A DNA stretch of 64,000 bases from Micromonospora narathiwatensis (GTDB taxonomy: Bacteria > Actinomycetota > Actinomycetes > Mycobacteriales > Micromonosporaceae): NCBI RefSeq assembly GCF_900089605.1, contig NZ_LT594324.1:1178001-1242000 (forward strand). Direction: 5' to 3'. Shown here in pieces: positions 35,973 to 45,623 of this stretch. The notes under the pieces were generated by a model. It was not told where the DNA came from and ran no database searches. It worked only from the letters and a program-made list of their open reading frames with translations. Position numbers and translations under genes: made by a program. How positions within the stretch are numbered: the stretch's first letter is position 1; each line of letters starts with the position of its first letter.

Positions 35973-36800
35973 TTGGTCGACAGGGCGGCAGAATCCCGGG
36001 TGGAACCCGAGGTGTTGCACCAGGCAGCCCGCCGATACCTTATGCGGAGGTACGACGAGCTGGCCAACGTGTACGCGGAGCTGCCCAACCAGGGCCGGGC
36101 GATAGACGACTACCACTACACGCCGGAGGCTCGGCGCATCTTCCCTAGATACAACATCGTCGAGGCGATGCTTGGACAGGTCGAACGGCTCGACCCAGAC
36201 CGGCTACCCAACTTTGCCGACCTCTCGGCCGCGTTGCTTCGCGCGGCCAACGACGCCCAGTCGCTGGTCAAACCACAAGGCAAGGCCGAGGCTGAGGTAA
36301 TCCGCGACGAGCGCCAGATGTTCGCCGCCGCCATCCGCGGCTGGACTTCGGAATCCGACATCGACATCGAGCCGCTGGGATATCGCCGCGTGTTGACGGC
36401 CGAGGAGTCGTCGGACTGGCGGCAACGCCTGCAGGAGCGATGGGGGCTGAACGTCCTTGCCTGGCACCCGATGCTGGCAACTCCTGTGCCAGCCGAGGTT
36501 CTGGTGCTGCAGGAGGCGTACATGTGGGATGAGCAGGGTGCCGCCCGAGTTCGCCAGGTGCTACAGGACGCGGGCGGCCGACGGGTCGCTGAGCTGCGTG
36601 AATACGGCGCTGACTACCTGGTCGACCTCGATCTGTTCGCGCCTCGATATACCGGTGCCGAGGGCGTATGGAGCGATAACAGCCTTGCCTGGATCGCCTA
36701 CGCCTCACATGAAGGAACCGTAGCGTTCGGTGGGCTGCTGGCCACCGCCCTTACCGCCCGATGGCCCGATGTCCGCCGATGGCACTGGTCCGGCTGGTAG
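35973..36800 (+). CDS. Hypothetical protein
   Basis: The 275-aa product, probably starting at TTG 35973, is helical in its first half (QAARRYLMRRYDELANVYAEL) and mixed in the second (GLNVLAWHPMLATPVPAEVLVLQEAYMW). No family is recognised. It lies just outside the right repeat, upstream of the Imm1-like gene. Confidence 0.5.
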   Translation: MVDRAAESRVEPEVLHQAARRYLMRRYDELANVYAELPNQGRAIDDYHYTPEARRIFPRYNIVEAMLGQVERLDPDRLPNFADLSAALLRAANDAQSLVKPQGKAEAEVIRDERQMFAAAIRGWTSESDIDIEPLGYRRVLTAEESSDWRQRLQERWGLNVLAWHPMLATPVPAEVLVLQEAYMWDEQGAARVRQVLQDAGGRRVAELREYGADYLVDLDLFAPRYTGAEGVWSDNSLAWIAYASHEGTVAFGGLLATALTARWPDVRRWHWSGW

Positions 36801-36954
36801 CCCGACCTCCTGACCTCAACTCCGGGCCAGCCGAAGGAACGTCCTCATCTCCGCACGTCCGGACGCCGACGACCGTCAACGAAGTCACCTTCGGTGACGA
36901 GCGCTTCGCGGCAGAAGAGGATGCTGCGCCAGGCAGGCCGATAGCCTGGCGGAC

Positions 36955-37263
36955 ATGATGGAGGGGTGGCGTCTGCAGGGTCACCATGATCCCTTAGCCG
37001 GCGACCAGGGACAGCTGTTGGCTGTCGTGACCAACGGGACCCGTGCCCTGGTTATGGTCCTTGACGAGCCCGGCGATGCCGGCGAGCACGCGATCGACCC
37101 GACGGCGACCGGCAAGCAGGGCGGATATGTGTTGAGCAACGGACAGCACGAGACCTACGACGCCCAGGATACAGTTCCGCTGGAACAAGCCCTCGTGATC
37201 GTCGAACACCTCATCGATCACGGTCGGCCGCCTACCGGAGTTGGCTGGCACGTCGACCGGTAA
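36955..37263 (+). CDS. Imm1-like immunity-family protein
   Basis: The 102-aa protein contains AVVTNGTRALVMVLDEPGD, GEHAIDPTATG and GYVLSNGQHETYDAQDTVPL, ending in WHVDR. This phrasing matches, from memory, the Imm1 family common in actinobacteria and linked to polymorphic toxin immunity. No partner toxin is visible next to it. It would act in the cytoplasm by binding a toxin if the family assignment holds. Confidence 0.6.
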   Translation: MMEGWRLQGHHDPLAGDQGQLLAVVTNGTRALVMVLDEPGDAGEHAIDPTATGKQGGYVLSNGQHETYDAQDTVPLEQALVIVEHLIDHGRPPTGVGWHVDR

Positions 37264-37383
37264 GAACCGCACCCCGCCCGATCAGCGGCATGTCCGTGCG
37301 TTTCCCGCTCGTCGTTGCGTCGCGGGGTGGGGCCTGAGTAGTCCCCTCGCGTTGCGTGGCCGTCGGATACTCACTCGATCTAG

Positions 37384-38480
37384 GGTGCGTATCGAGTTGC
37401 GATCAATCTATGGGATTGGCCCCTGGGGTCGAGGCTTGATGCTGTAGATCGTCTTGCATGACGCGGGTGCAACTGTCCGATTCGGAGTGGGAGTTCATCG
37501 AGCCTTACCTGCCGATCGGCAGGTTCGGCCCGTACCCCGAGCGGTTGAGACAGCAGTTCGAGGGCGTGATCTGGCGGTTCAGGACGGGCGGGCAGTGGCG
37601 GGAGATGCCGAGGGAGTTCGGCGCTTGGTCGACCGTCCACAACCGCTTCCGGCAGTGGAGGGACACGGGTGTCTTCGAGGCCCTGCTGGAGGGCTTGATC
37701 GCGGAAGCGGCGAAGCGCGGCGAGGTGGACTTGTCCCTGGTCAGCGTGGACTCCACCACCGCCCGGGCCCATCACGACGCTGCTGGGATGCACCTCGGCC
37801 AGGATGTCGCCGCCGCCTTGGAGAAGGCTGCCGCTGAGGAGGAGAAGGCCCGACAAAAGGGGACGATCTGGAAGGGCGAGACGGGCAGAATGGTGGAAAC
37901 GAACCTGAGCGGGAAGAACGGCGACGTATCCGGCGTCGGCACAAGCTCAGGCTGAAGGCTGCCCTGCTCGGGCGCTCAAGGGGCGGGCAGACCAGCAAGG
38001 TCCACCTCGCCGCCGACCGAAAGTGCCGCCCGCTGGTGTTCGTCCTGACCGCGGGGCAGGCCGCGGACAGCCCACAGTTCGTCCCCGTGCTCAAGAAAAT
38101 ACGGGTTCGGGGGCCGGTCGGCCGCCCCCGCACCCGGCCCGACGCGGTCGCCGGGGACAAGGCCTACTCGTCCCGCGGCAACCGCGCCTACCTACGGACA
38201 CACCACATCATGGCAGTCATCCCGGAGAAGAGGGACCAGGCCGCGAACCGGAAGAAGAAGGGCAGCCAGGGCGGCCGACCCGTCAGCCACGACGCCGACC
38301 TCTACAAGGAGCGGAACACCGTTGAGCGCCTGATCAACAAGCTGAAGGACTGGCGAGGCATCGCCACCCGGTACGACAAGACCCCCGAAAGCTACCTCGC
38401 CGGTCTCCACCTCCGCGCCTCCATGATCTGGATCAAGGACCTCACGCAGACCACTCCTTGATCACAACCAAATACGCGCC
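37384..38480 (+). mobile_element. IS5-family (IS427-like) insertion sequence, 1097 bp
   Basis: The ends are imperfect inverted repeats: GGTGCGTAT...GTTGCGATCAA at 37384 and, on the other strand, GGCGCGTAT...GTTGTGATCAA from 38480, with 5 mismatches in 23. The element is flanked by CTAG at 37380-37383 and 38481-38484, the target preference known for the IS427 group. It encodes one transposase split over two frames. Confidence 0.88.
37458..38461 (+). CDS. IS5 family transposase, two frames (frameshift)
   Basis: The first frame (37458-37955) holds the DUF4096-like N-terminus (LSDSEWEFIEPYLP) and the first catalytic Asp region (LVSVDSTTARAHHDAAG). The second frame, in use from about 37922 to 38461, holds RGGQTSKVHLAAD, AVAGDKAYSSRGNRAYLR with the second Asp, and KERNTVERLINKLKDWRGIATRYDK with the Glu. 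The frames overlap around 37922-37955. Programmed frameshifting is known in this group, so the enzyme may still be made; a plain frameshift mutation is the alternative. Confidence 0.85.
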
Positions 38481-38510
38481 CTAGCGCGACGCGGCTGGCA
38501 CGATCGCGGG

Positions 38511-38999
38511 GTGAGCGACGGACTAGCACGTGCGCGCGCCGATCTAGCTGCCGGTCGTCCCTGGAAGGCGCTTGACCGGCTGAACGGCGTCCTTGCGCAT
38601 CGTCAGGATCACGAGGTGCTCGACCTTCTGGCCACGGTTCACTACGAGATGCGAGACCTGCCCGCCTCAGGTGCTCTTTGGTTCGTCCTTGGCCGCGACG
38701 ATGAGGCAGCACAACGCTCGATCTCGGCCTGGTCGGAGCAGCACCGGAGTGACATCGCACGTTGGCACAGCATCCCCGGCCCGGTCCGGCGCAAAGTCAG
38801 CACCGAGCAGCTAGAAGGCCTGAGGCGAGCGGCCCGGCAAGCGGACAAGGGCGGAACGCGGGACATTGCCCCGGTTGGCGAACCCAGCGCACGGTGGGAG
38901 GGGATCGTGTTCGGGGGATGCGCCATCACTGCCGTTGTCTGGTTCCTAGCGATGGTGGGCATCGGGATGTGGACGGTCTTCCGTTGGATATGGGATTGA
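38511..38999 (+). CDS. DUF6584-like protein with C-terminal membrane segment
   Basis: The 162-aa protein begins with helical TPR-like repeats (LAAGRPWKALDRLNGVLAHR...HEVLDLLATVHYEMRDLPASGALWFVLGRDDE), which resembles DUF6584 from memory. It ends in one hydrophobic segment (GCAITAVVWFLAMVGIGMW). It probably sits on the inner membrane with the repeat domain in the cytoplasm. GTG 38511 starts 27 bp after the IS5 target duplication, so the insertion may have displaced its native promoter. Confidence 0.65.
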   Translation: MSDGLARARADLAAGRPWKALDRLNGVLAHRQDHEVLDLLATVHYEMRDLPASGALWFVLGRDDEAAQRSISAWSEQHRSDIARWHSIPGPVRRKVSTEQLEGLRRAARQADKGGTRDIAPVGEPSARWEGIVFGGCAITAVVWFLAMVGIGMWTVFRWIWD

Positions 39000-39232
39000 C
39001 TGTCTTCGAGGTGCCGCAACATATCCCGAGCCGCTGCCCCTGACACCTGCCGCGTAACGGCACCACTGCTCGCCGTACTCGTCACGTGACGTCGCTCCGG
39101 AAGCCAGAGGTGCGCGATCATCGGCAGATCAGGAAGCCGCTAGGAACAGCCCGCCGTCACCCAACGTAACGATTGACTCGTTCGCATCCCGACGTCGTCT
39201 GGCTCACTCGCGCTCTCGGACGCCGATCATCG

Positions 39233-39691
39233 CTATCCGAGGTGCAGTTGCGGTACGTCGTACAGGTCGGTGTTGGGTAGCCGGCGCATGGTGGGCGAGT
39301 TGATCTCGATGATCAGCATTTCGGTGAGAAATTGGACGGTGGCGTCCAGTAGGTGACTGGTGTGTGCGGTGGCGCTGTGTTCCTTGAGTCCGGCGGTGAG
39401 GTGGATGTGGGGGAGGATCTTCTGGTTGGTGTCGTCCCAGGCGATGGTGCCGCCGCCGAGCGCTTCGACGTTGGTTAGGTCGACGTGCGTCCAGATGGGG
39501 GCGTCGGGATTATCGAGACGTTGGCACGTGCCGACGATCTTGGCCGTGGAGAGCCCCGCGATGAACATGGGGATATAGCCCTGTTTGATGTCGTGGGCGC
39601 GGCAGGCGTCGGCGAGGGCGGTGAAGAAATCGTCACCATGGTCGAAGACGACACCGATCGTCCGCCCTGGGGTCAGGTCGTGGCTACGCAT
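39233..39691 (-). CDS. PPC/DUF296 domain protein
   Basis: The 152-aa protein matches the PPC (DUF296) fold: GYIPMFIAGLSTAKIVGT near the start, and PHIHLTAGLKEHSATAHTSHLLDATV with the conserved His cluster, then LTEMLIIEI. In bacteria these proteins are small trimers of unclear function; some bind DNA in plants. It overlaps the asparaginase gene by 8 bp, so its expression is tied to amide metabolism here. Confidence 0.85.
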   Translation of the reverse strand: MRSHDLTPGRTIGVVFDHGDDFFTALADACRAHDIKQGYIPMFIAGLSTAKIVGTCQRLDNPDAPIWTHVDLTNVEALGGGTIAWDDTNQKILPHIHLTAGLKEHSATAHTSHLLDATVQFLTEMLIIEINSPTMRRLPNTDLYDVPQLHLG

Positions 39692-40769
39692 GTGCCGCGG
39701 TTTCCTCCGTCCGATCGCCGGTCAGGGTTGATGTTGGCCAGGGCCAAGAGGCGGGTTCATCGAGGTTGCCCGCGACGGCGAATGCTGGGGCGATGTCCTG
39801 TGGCTTGGCCTGGGCGGCCAGGAGCGTGCGAAGCAGGATGCGGGCTTTGTAGGGGTGCAGCCAGCCCGCGGGGATGAGTCCGCGGGTGAGGAGGTCGCGC
39901 TCGGAGCCGGGGAAGCCGTAGGTGCGGGTGAGGGTCGGGCCGGCCGGGGTGCGGGAGGTGAGGACGACGGGGATCCGTGCGGCGAGGGTGGTGAGGGGCT
40001 GGACGAGGGGTTCGGGTACGTGGCCGACTCCGAATCCTGCGACGACGAAGCCGTCGCAGTGCTGGCCGATGGCGTCGAGGAGGGTGGGGTCGTCGTCGAG
40101 GCTGACGGTGTAGAGGCCGACACGGGCGCGTTCGGCCTGGCTCGGGATAGGGGTGGCGAGCCGGTACGGCACGCGGGCCAGCAGCCTTACGTCACCTTCC
40201 ATCACGTATCCGATAGGGCCGGTGTCCGGCGAGCGAAAGGTGGCACCGTTGGTGGAGTGGGTCTTGGCGACCCAGCGGGCGGCATGAATCTCGTCGGCGA
40301 GGACGACGAGGCAACCTTGGTCCAGGGCGGCTGGGGAGGCAGCGGTCTGGATGGCGGCGAGGAGGTTGGCGGGTCCGTCGGCGCCGGCCATGGTGGGGTT
40401 ACGCATCGCGCCGGTGACGACCACGGGTTCGGGCCGCTTGTGTAGCAGGTCGAGTAGGTACGCGGTCTCCTCGATCGTGTCGGTGCCCTGGGTGACAACG
40501 ATTCCGGCCGCGCCTGCGGCGAGTTCGCGGGCCGCTGCGGTGGCGAGCGCGGTGATGTCCGTCAGCGTGAGGGATGCCCCGGGGCGGCGGCGGAAGTCCA
40601 CCACCTTGATGTCGATTCCAGTCGAGGCCAGCCCTGGTACGGCGTTAACCAGGTCGTGTGCGGACAGGGTGGGACTGACGCCTTCGCCGGTGCCGCTGGT
40701 CATGGCGATCGTGCCGCCGAGGCCGAACACCACTACCTTCGGCCTCGGTGTTGTCGGGGTCGAGGACAC
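39684..40769 (-). CDS. L-asparaginase family protein
   Basis: From GTG 40769 (AAAGGA at good spacing) the 361-aa product has the N-terminal catalytic loop VFGLGGTIAM (Thr in GGTIA) and the second motif VVTQGTDTIEETAYLLDLL (TDT with downstream Glu). Both are diagnostic of bacterial asparaginases, which hydrolyse L-asparagine to aspartate and ammonia. No signal peptide is seen, so a cytoplasmic enzyme is likely. It follows the regulator gene by 43 bp and overlaps the PPC gene, forming a three-gene unit. Confidence 0.92.
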   Translation of the reverse strand: MSSTPTTPRPKVVVFGLGGTIAMTSGTGEGVSPTLSAHDLVNAVPGLASTGIDIKVVDFRRRPGASLTLTDITALATAAARELAAGAAGIVVTQGTDTIEETAYLLDLLHKRPEPVVVTGAMRNPTMAGADGPANLLAAIQTAASPAALDQGCLVVLADEIHAARWVAKTHSTNGATFRSPDTGPIGYVMEGDVRLLARVPYRLATPIPSQAERARVGLYTVSLDDDPTLLDAIGQHCDGFVVAGFGVGHVPEPLVQPLTTLAARIPVVLTSRTPAGPTLTRTYGFPGSERDLLTRGLIPAGWLHPYKARILLRTLLAAQAKPQDIAPAFAVAGNLDEPASWPWPTSTLTGDRTEETAAHA

Positions 40770-40812
40770 GACAGTTCCTTTCGGCGATCGCGGCGTGGTG
40801 CGCAGGAGCCTA

Positions 40813-42378
40813 TTACGGCAGGGTGCCGATGAAGCGGCATGCTTGGTCGACGCCGTCGAGGGAGAGTAGACGGCTGCGGGGCTCGGCGAGGCCGGCGAAG
40901 CCATATTGGCCGAGGTCGGCGCAGCGGTTTTGCAGCCAGTGCCAGTCGAGGTTCAGGTAGTCGGCCAGGTGGCGTAGCCGTCCGCCGGGCGTGTCGTTGG
41001 CGGTCACGGAGTGAGCCTGCACGTGGCCGAGAGCGTCGCGGTAGGCGGCGATGGTGTTGCGGTGCTCGGTGGCGTCAACATGCCAGACGTCGTCGGCGCG
41101 AATCCAGGTGGCCATAATTGCACGCTGCTTGTCCATCACGAGTCCGGGCAGCGTGGTGTACTCCGGGTCGTCCGTTACTGCGGTGTGGATCCCGAAGGAT
41201 TCCATCAACGCCACGGCGAGCAGCAGCAAAATCCGTTCGGACATCGACGAGGCGGCCACCGCGTGCGAGGGAAGGCAGAACATCCTGATCATCGGTTGAG
41301 AAGCGCTTCGGAACTGCATGGCGGTGTCGCGTAGATAGCTCAGCTTGTGGCGGAACAGCAGCCATGTGCTGGCCTCCTCCCCGCGTTGCTCCCGCGTCCA
41401 GTAGACGGGCACGTCGGACAGGAGATGGTAGTGGCGGCGGATGTGGTCGGCGCAGAACGCCGATCCGATCCACAGCCGCGACACCGGATCCAAGTCTTCT
41501 GCGATGTCGTGGCTGGCAGCCGACGCCGCCATGTCCTTGTAGGACGATGCGGCAGCCTGAGCGGCGTCCAAGCGGGCGTCGTCCAGCAGCAGCGATAGGT
41601 CGAGGTTCGCCACCGCCCACAGGACCCCGGCGGTGATCGCGTCGAGCTGGTACACGCGAGGGATGAGCAGCCGGGCGTCCCGCTCAGCTCCGACTAGGTG
41701 CCGGTATGCCCGCCGAGAGTCGAGCGCGAAGACACCGACGCGATCCGGCGTGTCGTCGACACGCCCCAGGATGAGCCGCCGCTGAACAGACCGGCGCCAT
41801 CTCTGCTCTGTGTCCGCGTGGGTGATCGTCGCGAGGACGCGACCGTCGTCGACGGCTGGGTACAACTCGACATCGATCGCCGCGCCAGGAAAGTGCTGTC
41901 CTCCCGGCGCCATAACCACTCGACCCCACCTTGTTTCACCGGCAGGTAGCAGACCCCGTCCAAGGGGTGCCGCGAGTTGCAGCAGGTCGCCAGCAGGAGG
42001 CAGGTCTGATCGTGGAACGGGCCGGGCAGGCGGCATCCGGGGGCCAAGGGCTCTCACCTGATTGCTGCTGGTGCGCCGCGGGATGAAGAGGTCAAGGTCG
42101 ATGTCGGTGGCGACTCCGAGGGCGTGCCGAAGGGCGGCCCGCCGTTCGTCGCTGGGCCAGCGATGCTCCCCACGTTCCAGCTTGCCCACCCAGCGATTGT
42201 CGACGTAATGGGCGGAGATATCTCGATCCGGGTAAAGCTGGTGCAAGGCGCTGTTGACCGCATCGGCCAACTCGCCGCGGGACATGCACTGCCTAGGCCG
42301 GCGAGGTGACGGCAGGCGCTCGCGTGCCGCCGCGAGGCACCTGTTCGGCGTGATCTCTGTCTCGGGATGGCGAGGCAC
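40813..42378 (-). CDS. Helix-turn-helix transcriptional regulator with large C-terminal domain
   Basis: The 521-aa protein has an N-terminal DNA-binding region (MSRGELADAVNSALHQLYPD...VGKLERGEHRWPSDERRAALRHALG), typical of actinobacterial XRE-type regulators that read as a cI-like helix-turn-helix. A long, largely helical sensor domain follows. It lies directly upstream of asparaginase on the same strand, so it probably controls that operon. The effector is unknown. Confidence 0.75.
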   Translation of the reverse strand: MPRHPETEITPNRCLAAARERLPSPRRPRQCMSRGELADAVNSALHQLYPDRDISAHYVDNRWVGKLERGEHRWPSDERRAALRHALGVATDIDLDLFIPRRTSSNQVRALGPRMPPARPVPRSDLPPAGDLLQLAAPLGRGLLPAGETRWGRVVMAPGGQHFPGAAIDVELYPAVDDGRVLATITHADTEQRWRRSVQRRLILGRVDDTPDRVGVFALDSRRAYRHLVGAERDARLLIPRVYQLDAITAGVLWAVANLDLSLLLDDARLDAAQAAASSYKDMAASAASHDIAEDLDPVSRLWIGSAFCADHIRRHYHLLSDVPVYWTREQRGEEASTWLLFRHKLSYLRDTAMQFRSASQPMIRMFCLPSHAVAASSMSERILLLLAVALMESFGIHTAVTDDPEYTTLPGLVMDKQRAIMATWIRADDVWHVDATEHRNTIAAYRDALGHVQAHSVTANDTPGGRLRHLADYLNLDWHWLQNRCADLGQYGFAGLAEPRSRLLSLDGVDQACRFIGTLP

Positions 42379-42493
42379 AGCACCTCCTGAGGTACGCGCG
42401 GCGAGTGCCGCATCTCACAAGCGGTGTGTGCGCCATCTTGCCACCCACGGTTGGTGGGCCGTGCGCGTGCCGCAGCCCGCCGTAGTCCTTAAC

Positions 42494-42700
42494 TCACTCG
42501 GGCGTGTCCGGACGCTGGAATCCGCCGTCGCAAATGTCTTCGACGAAGGATCGCCACCGATGCGGGTCGAACCGCAGCATCAGCCCGTCAGGCTCTTTCG
42601 AGTCGCGCGTCAGGACCGCGTCGTCAGCTAAGGCGACCTCGACACAGTTGCCGTCGTCGCTGTGGCTGGACTTGCGCCAGGTGCGCTCTGGCGTAGTCAT
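42494..42700 (-). CDS. DUF397 domain protein
   Basis: The 68-aa protein matches DUF397: TWRKSSHSDDGNCVEVAL at the start, then DDAVLTRDSKEPDG and FDPHRWRSFVEDI. DUF397 proteins are typically encoded beside a helix-turn-helix/DUF5753 regulator, as here, where its ATG overlaps that gene's stop (ATGA). The pair is described as a toxin-antitoxin-like or developmental regulatory unit in streptomycetes. Confidence 0.92.
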   Translation of the reverse strand: MTTPERTWRKSSHSDDGNCVEVALADDAVLTRDSKEPDGLMLRFDPHRWRSFVEDICDGGFQRPDTPE

Positions 42701-43608
42701 GCCGGTACTCCTTCCGTAGGTGCCAGATGATCCGCCGCGGCGCGGAGGAGGCGGATGCTCGCGCCGGGTGACAGTGCGGCGGCCTTGAGCCTGCCGTGCA
42801 GGCTTAGGTATGGGTCGATCTCGCCCGGGTCGGTGTGGATTAGGTCTTTGGTGAGGGTGTCCACCGCGATCGCGTGCGAGCTTTGCGGATCGCGGTAGCG
42901 GTAGATCGAGTAGGCGGATCGAGGAGCACTGTGTCCTCGGATCGACGCGTCGACAGGTAGCACCTGGACAGATACGGATGGATGGTTCGCGCAGACGGCG
43001 AGGACGTGCCGAAGTTGATCGGCGACGACTACGGGGTCGGCGGCACATCGCCGGATCGCGATCTCATCAATGACAGCCTCGTAGCGTGGCCCGCCGGCGG
43101 CGAGCACTAGGCTCTGGCGACGAGCGCGGGCGGCGACTGCGGCGGCAGGGTCGAACCTGTCGCCGTGTCGGGCAGGGTCGCTGCGTAGCCGCGCGTCGGC
43201 GAACGCGGGCGTCTGGAGCAAGCCAGGAATCAGAGCCATGGCGTACTCGATGATCGTCCTGGTGCCGCTTTCCAGGTCGGCGTAGATGGCCTGCCGGATG
43301 CCCATTCGTTCGGCGTCGGCCGTCCACCATCCACGAGTCCAACCGTCGGCTGCCGCGTCCATGATGGCTGTTCGCCTATTTGCCCCGACCGCAAGGTAGT
43401 CGCAGATCCCGCTGACGAGGTCGATGTCAGGGCCAAGATGGCCGTTCTCCAGCGCGCTGAGCTGCTGCCGTGGGAACCCAACAGCACGGGCGATCGACTC
43501 GCTCGTCACGCCATGTTCCTCACGTAGACGGCGGACTTCGCGTCCGAGCCATCGTCGGCGGACGTACGGACTGGGGTGATTCACCGGCAGCCTCCAGGGA
43601 CCACTCAT
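42697..43608 (-). CDS. XRE-family regulator with DUF5753 domain
   Basis: The 303-aa protein starts with a cI-type helix-turn-helix (LREEHGVTSESIARAVGFPRQQLSALENG) followed by the DUF5753 domain (YADLESGTRTIIEYAMALIPGLLQTPAFADA and later SVSVQVLPVDASIRGHS). This is the Scr1-like regulator family that pairs with DUF397 proteins. It overlaps the DUF397 gene by 4 bp. Confidence 0.93.
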   Translation of the reverse strand: MSGPWRLPVNHPSPYVRRRWLGREVRRLREEHGVTSESIARAVGFPRQQLSALENGHLGPDIDLVSGICDYLAVGANRRTAIMDAAADGWTRGWWTADAERMGIRQAIYADLESGTRTIIEYAMALIPGLLQTPAFADARLRSDPARHGDRFDPAAAVAARARRQSLVLAAGGPRYEAVIDEIAIRRCAADPVVVADQLRHVLAVCANHPSVSVQVLPVDASIRGHSAPRSAYSIYRYRDPQSSHAIAVDTLTKDLIHTDPGEIDPYLSLHGRLKAAALSPGASIRLLRAAADHLAPTEGVPA

Positions 43609-44216
43609 GCCGGGTCGACGGTTGGTCGGCCGGATGAGGTCAATGTAACCCCGCTAACCAGGCGGGCGGCATCGGCGAAGCTGATGGTCCAAGCATGTTC
43701 TCGCTGGTCAACTACTGGTCGGAACGCAAGTCGGTACATGAGGTCGGGCCGAAGGTCGGTATTCCCAGCTCCGCGCCCTTCCGTGATCGTTGACTTGCAG
43801 CGAGCTATTCGCCAATGCGAGGCACTTGCGCGAGGAGGGGTGAATGCGCCGGATGAAGTGGTTCCTCCCGGCCGACGCGACCGGACGTTCAATCCCTTCG
43901 GTTGCCCTTCCCGTGTGTCTGGTCCTCGCGGGGCTTGACTCGGTGCTCACGGAGCGTCTACCCGCAATCGATAACCGTGGATTTTGTCCGCCAGCTCAGT
44001 TCTCGTCGTCGCGCAACCCAGCGACGGTGCCGTCAGTGCAGCGATCCATTTCGCTGTTGGGCAGCCCAAGTCGTGCCCGGCGCTACCCACTGGGCGGACC
44101 GGAGCTGCTGCCGTCGGGCCTTGTCCGTCCGGCTTTCCGGTCTGGCTGTGGGCAGCCGCCATGGACATCGACCCGCAACCGATTCCCCTCTACTCCTTGT
44201 TAGGAAGGCTCCCGAG
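43609..44216. other. Intergenic/regulatory gap upstream of permease operon
   Basis: These 608 bp separate the minus-strand DUF5753 regulator from the plus-strand permease operon, so both promoters should lie here. The open frames across it read like non-coding sequence. I see AGGAAGG just upstream of the permease ATG but no clear operator. Confidence 0.45.
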
Positions 44217-45623
44217 ATGTCTGAGCAGGACGAGTTGGCCCGCTATGGCTACCGGCAGGAGTTGAGCCGGCAGCTTCGGTTCAGGGATCTGATCGCGTAC
44301 GGCCTGGTGTACATGGTGCCGATCGCGCCGATGGCGATCTTCGGCAGTGTCTACGCCGGCTCCGGCGGGATGGTCGCCCTGGCGTACGCCATCGGCGTGG
44401 TCGCGTTGGTGTTCACCGCGTTCTCGTACGCCCAGATGGTCCGGGCATTCCCCATGTCCGGGAGCGTCTACAACTACGCTGGCCGCGGCATCAGCCCACC
44501 GGTCGGCTTTCTCGCCGGCTGGGTGATCCTCCTTGACTACGTCCTGGTGCCAGGCCTGCTCTATCTGGTGGCGTCGGTGGCGATGCACGCGACCGTGCCG
44601 TCGATTCCCGTCTGGCTGTGGCTGTTGGGCTTCGTCGCGGTCAACACGGTCGTCAACTCGGTCGGGATCCGTATGACGGCCGTGGTCACCCGGGTGATGC
44701 TGGTCGGTGAGCTGATTGTCCTGGCGGTCTTCATCGCCGTCGCCGGCTGGGCCGTCGCCTCCGGGAAGGGGCGCTTCAGTTGGGAGGCGTTCTACAACTC
44801 CCACACCTTCGCCTGGTCCGCTGCCGCCGGCGCGGTGTCGATCGCGGTGCTGTCTTTCCTCGGTTTCGACGGCATCAGCATGCTGGCCGAGGAAGCCAGG
44901 GGAGGGGCGCGGCAGATCGGCCGCGCGATGGCGGCGGTGCTCGTGCTGGCGGGGGTGTTGTTCATCGCGCAGACGTGGCTTGCCGTGATGCTCGTCCCCG
45001 ACCCCGCCTCGCTGCTGGCCGATGGTGATCCGAACGGCACCGCGTTCTACGACGCCGCCCGGGTGGCCGGTGGGGGCTGGCTGGCGACGCTGTGTGCGGT
45101 GGCGACGGCGGTGGCGTGGGGGTTGCCGAACTCGATGGTCGCTCAGGTCGCCACCAGCCGGCTGTTGTACGCGATGGCCCGCGACCGGCAACTGCCCGCG
45201 TTTCTGGCGAAGGTGTCGATCCGCCGGAACGTGCCGATCAACGCCACCTTGCTCACCGGCGCCGTGTCCCTGGCCCTCGGCCTGTACATGGCCACCCGGT
45301 CCGACGGGATCACCCTGCTGTCGTCGCTGATCAACTTCGGGGCGATGGTCGCCTTCCTCGTCCTGCACGTCTCCGTGGTGGTGCACCATCTCATCCGCCG
45401 CCGTAGCCGCAATCTCTGGGCGCATCTGGTGATGCCGGCGGTCGGGTTCGCGATCCTCGCCTACGTGGTGGTGAACGCCAACATCGCCGCCCAGCGCCTC
45501 GGCCTGGCCTGGCTTGCCCTCGGCGTGATCGTCCTCGCCGGCCTGTACCTGTCCGGCCGCCGGCCCGCGCTGTCGGGCCTCGCACCGGTGCAGCCGTCCG
45601 GCCGTGACTTGGAGCGGGTGTGA
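44217..45623 (+). CDS. APC superfamily amino-acid/amide permease
   Basis: From ATG 44217 (AGGAAGG upstream) the 468-aa product has about 12 hydrophobic segments and the APC N-terminal signature (LRFRDLIAYGLVYMVPIAPMAIFG...MVALAYAIGVVALVFTAFSYAQM, then FPMSGSVYNYAGRGI). These transporters import amino acids or related amines in exchange for or with ions across the membrane. The acetamidase/formamidase gene overlaps its stop, suggesting the substrate is an amide or is converted to one. Confidence 0.9.
   Translation: MSEQDELARYGYRQELSRQLRFRDLIAYGLVYMVPIAPMAIFGSVYAGSGGMVALAYAIGVVALVFTAFSYAQMVRAFPMSGSVYNYAGRGISPPVGFLAGWVILLDYVLVPGLLYLVASVAMHATVPSIPVWLWLLGFVAVNTVVNSVGIRMTAVVTRVMLVGELIVLAVFIAVAGWAVASGKGRFSWEAFYNSHTFAWSAAAGAVSIAVLSFLGFDGISMLAEEARGGARQIGRAMAAVLVLAGVLFIAQTWLAVMLVPDPASLLADGDPNGTAFYDAARVAGGGWLATLCAVATAVAWGLPNSMVAQVATSRLLYAMARDRQLPAFLAKVSIRRNVPINATLLTGAVSLALGLYMATRSDGITLLSSLINFGAMVAFLVLHVSVVVHHLIRRRSRNLWAHLVMPAVGFAILAYVVVNANIAAQRLGLAWLALGVIVLAGLYLSGRRPALSGLAPVQPSGRDLERV

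Noticed and set aside
43902..44216. Upstream extension of the permease frame by 105 residues
   Set aside because: The extension is Arg/Ser-rich and unlike an APC N-terminus; ATG 44217 has a good AGGAAGG site and starts the family signature.
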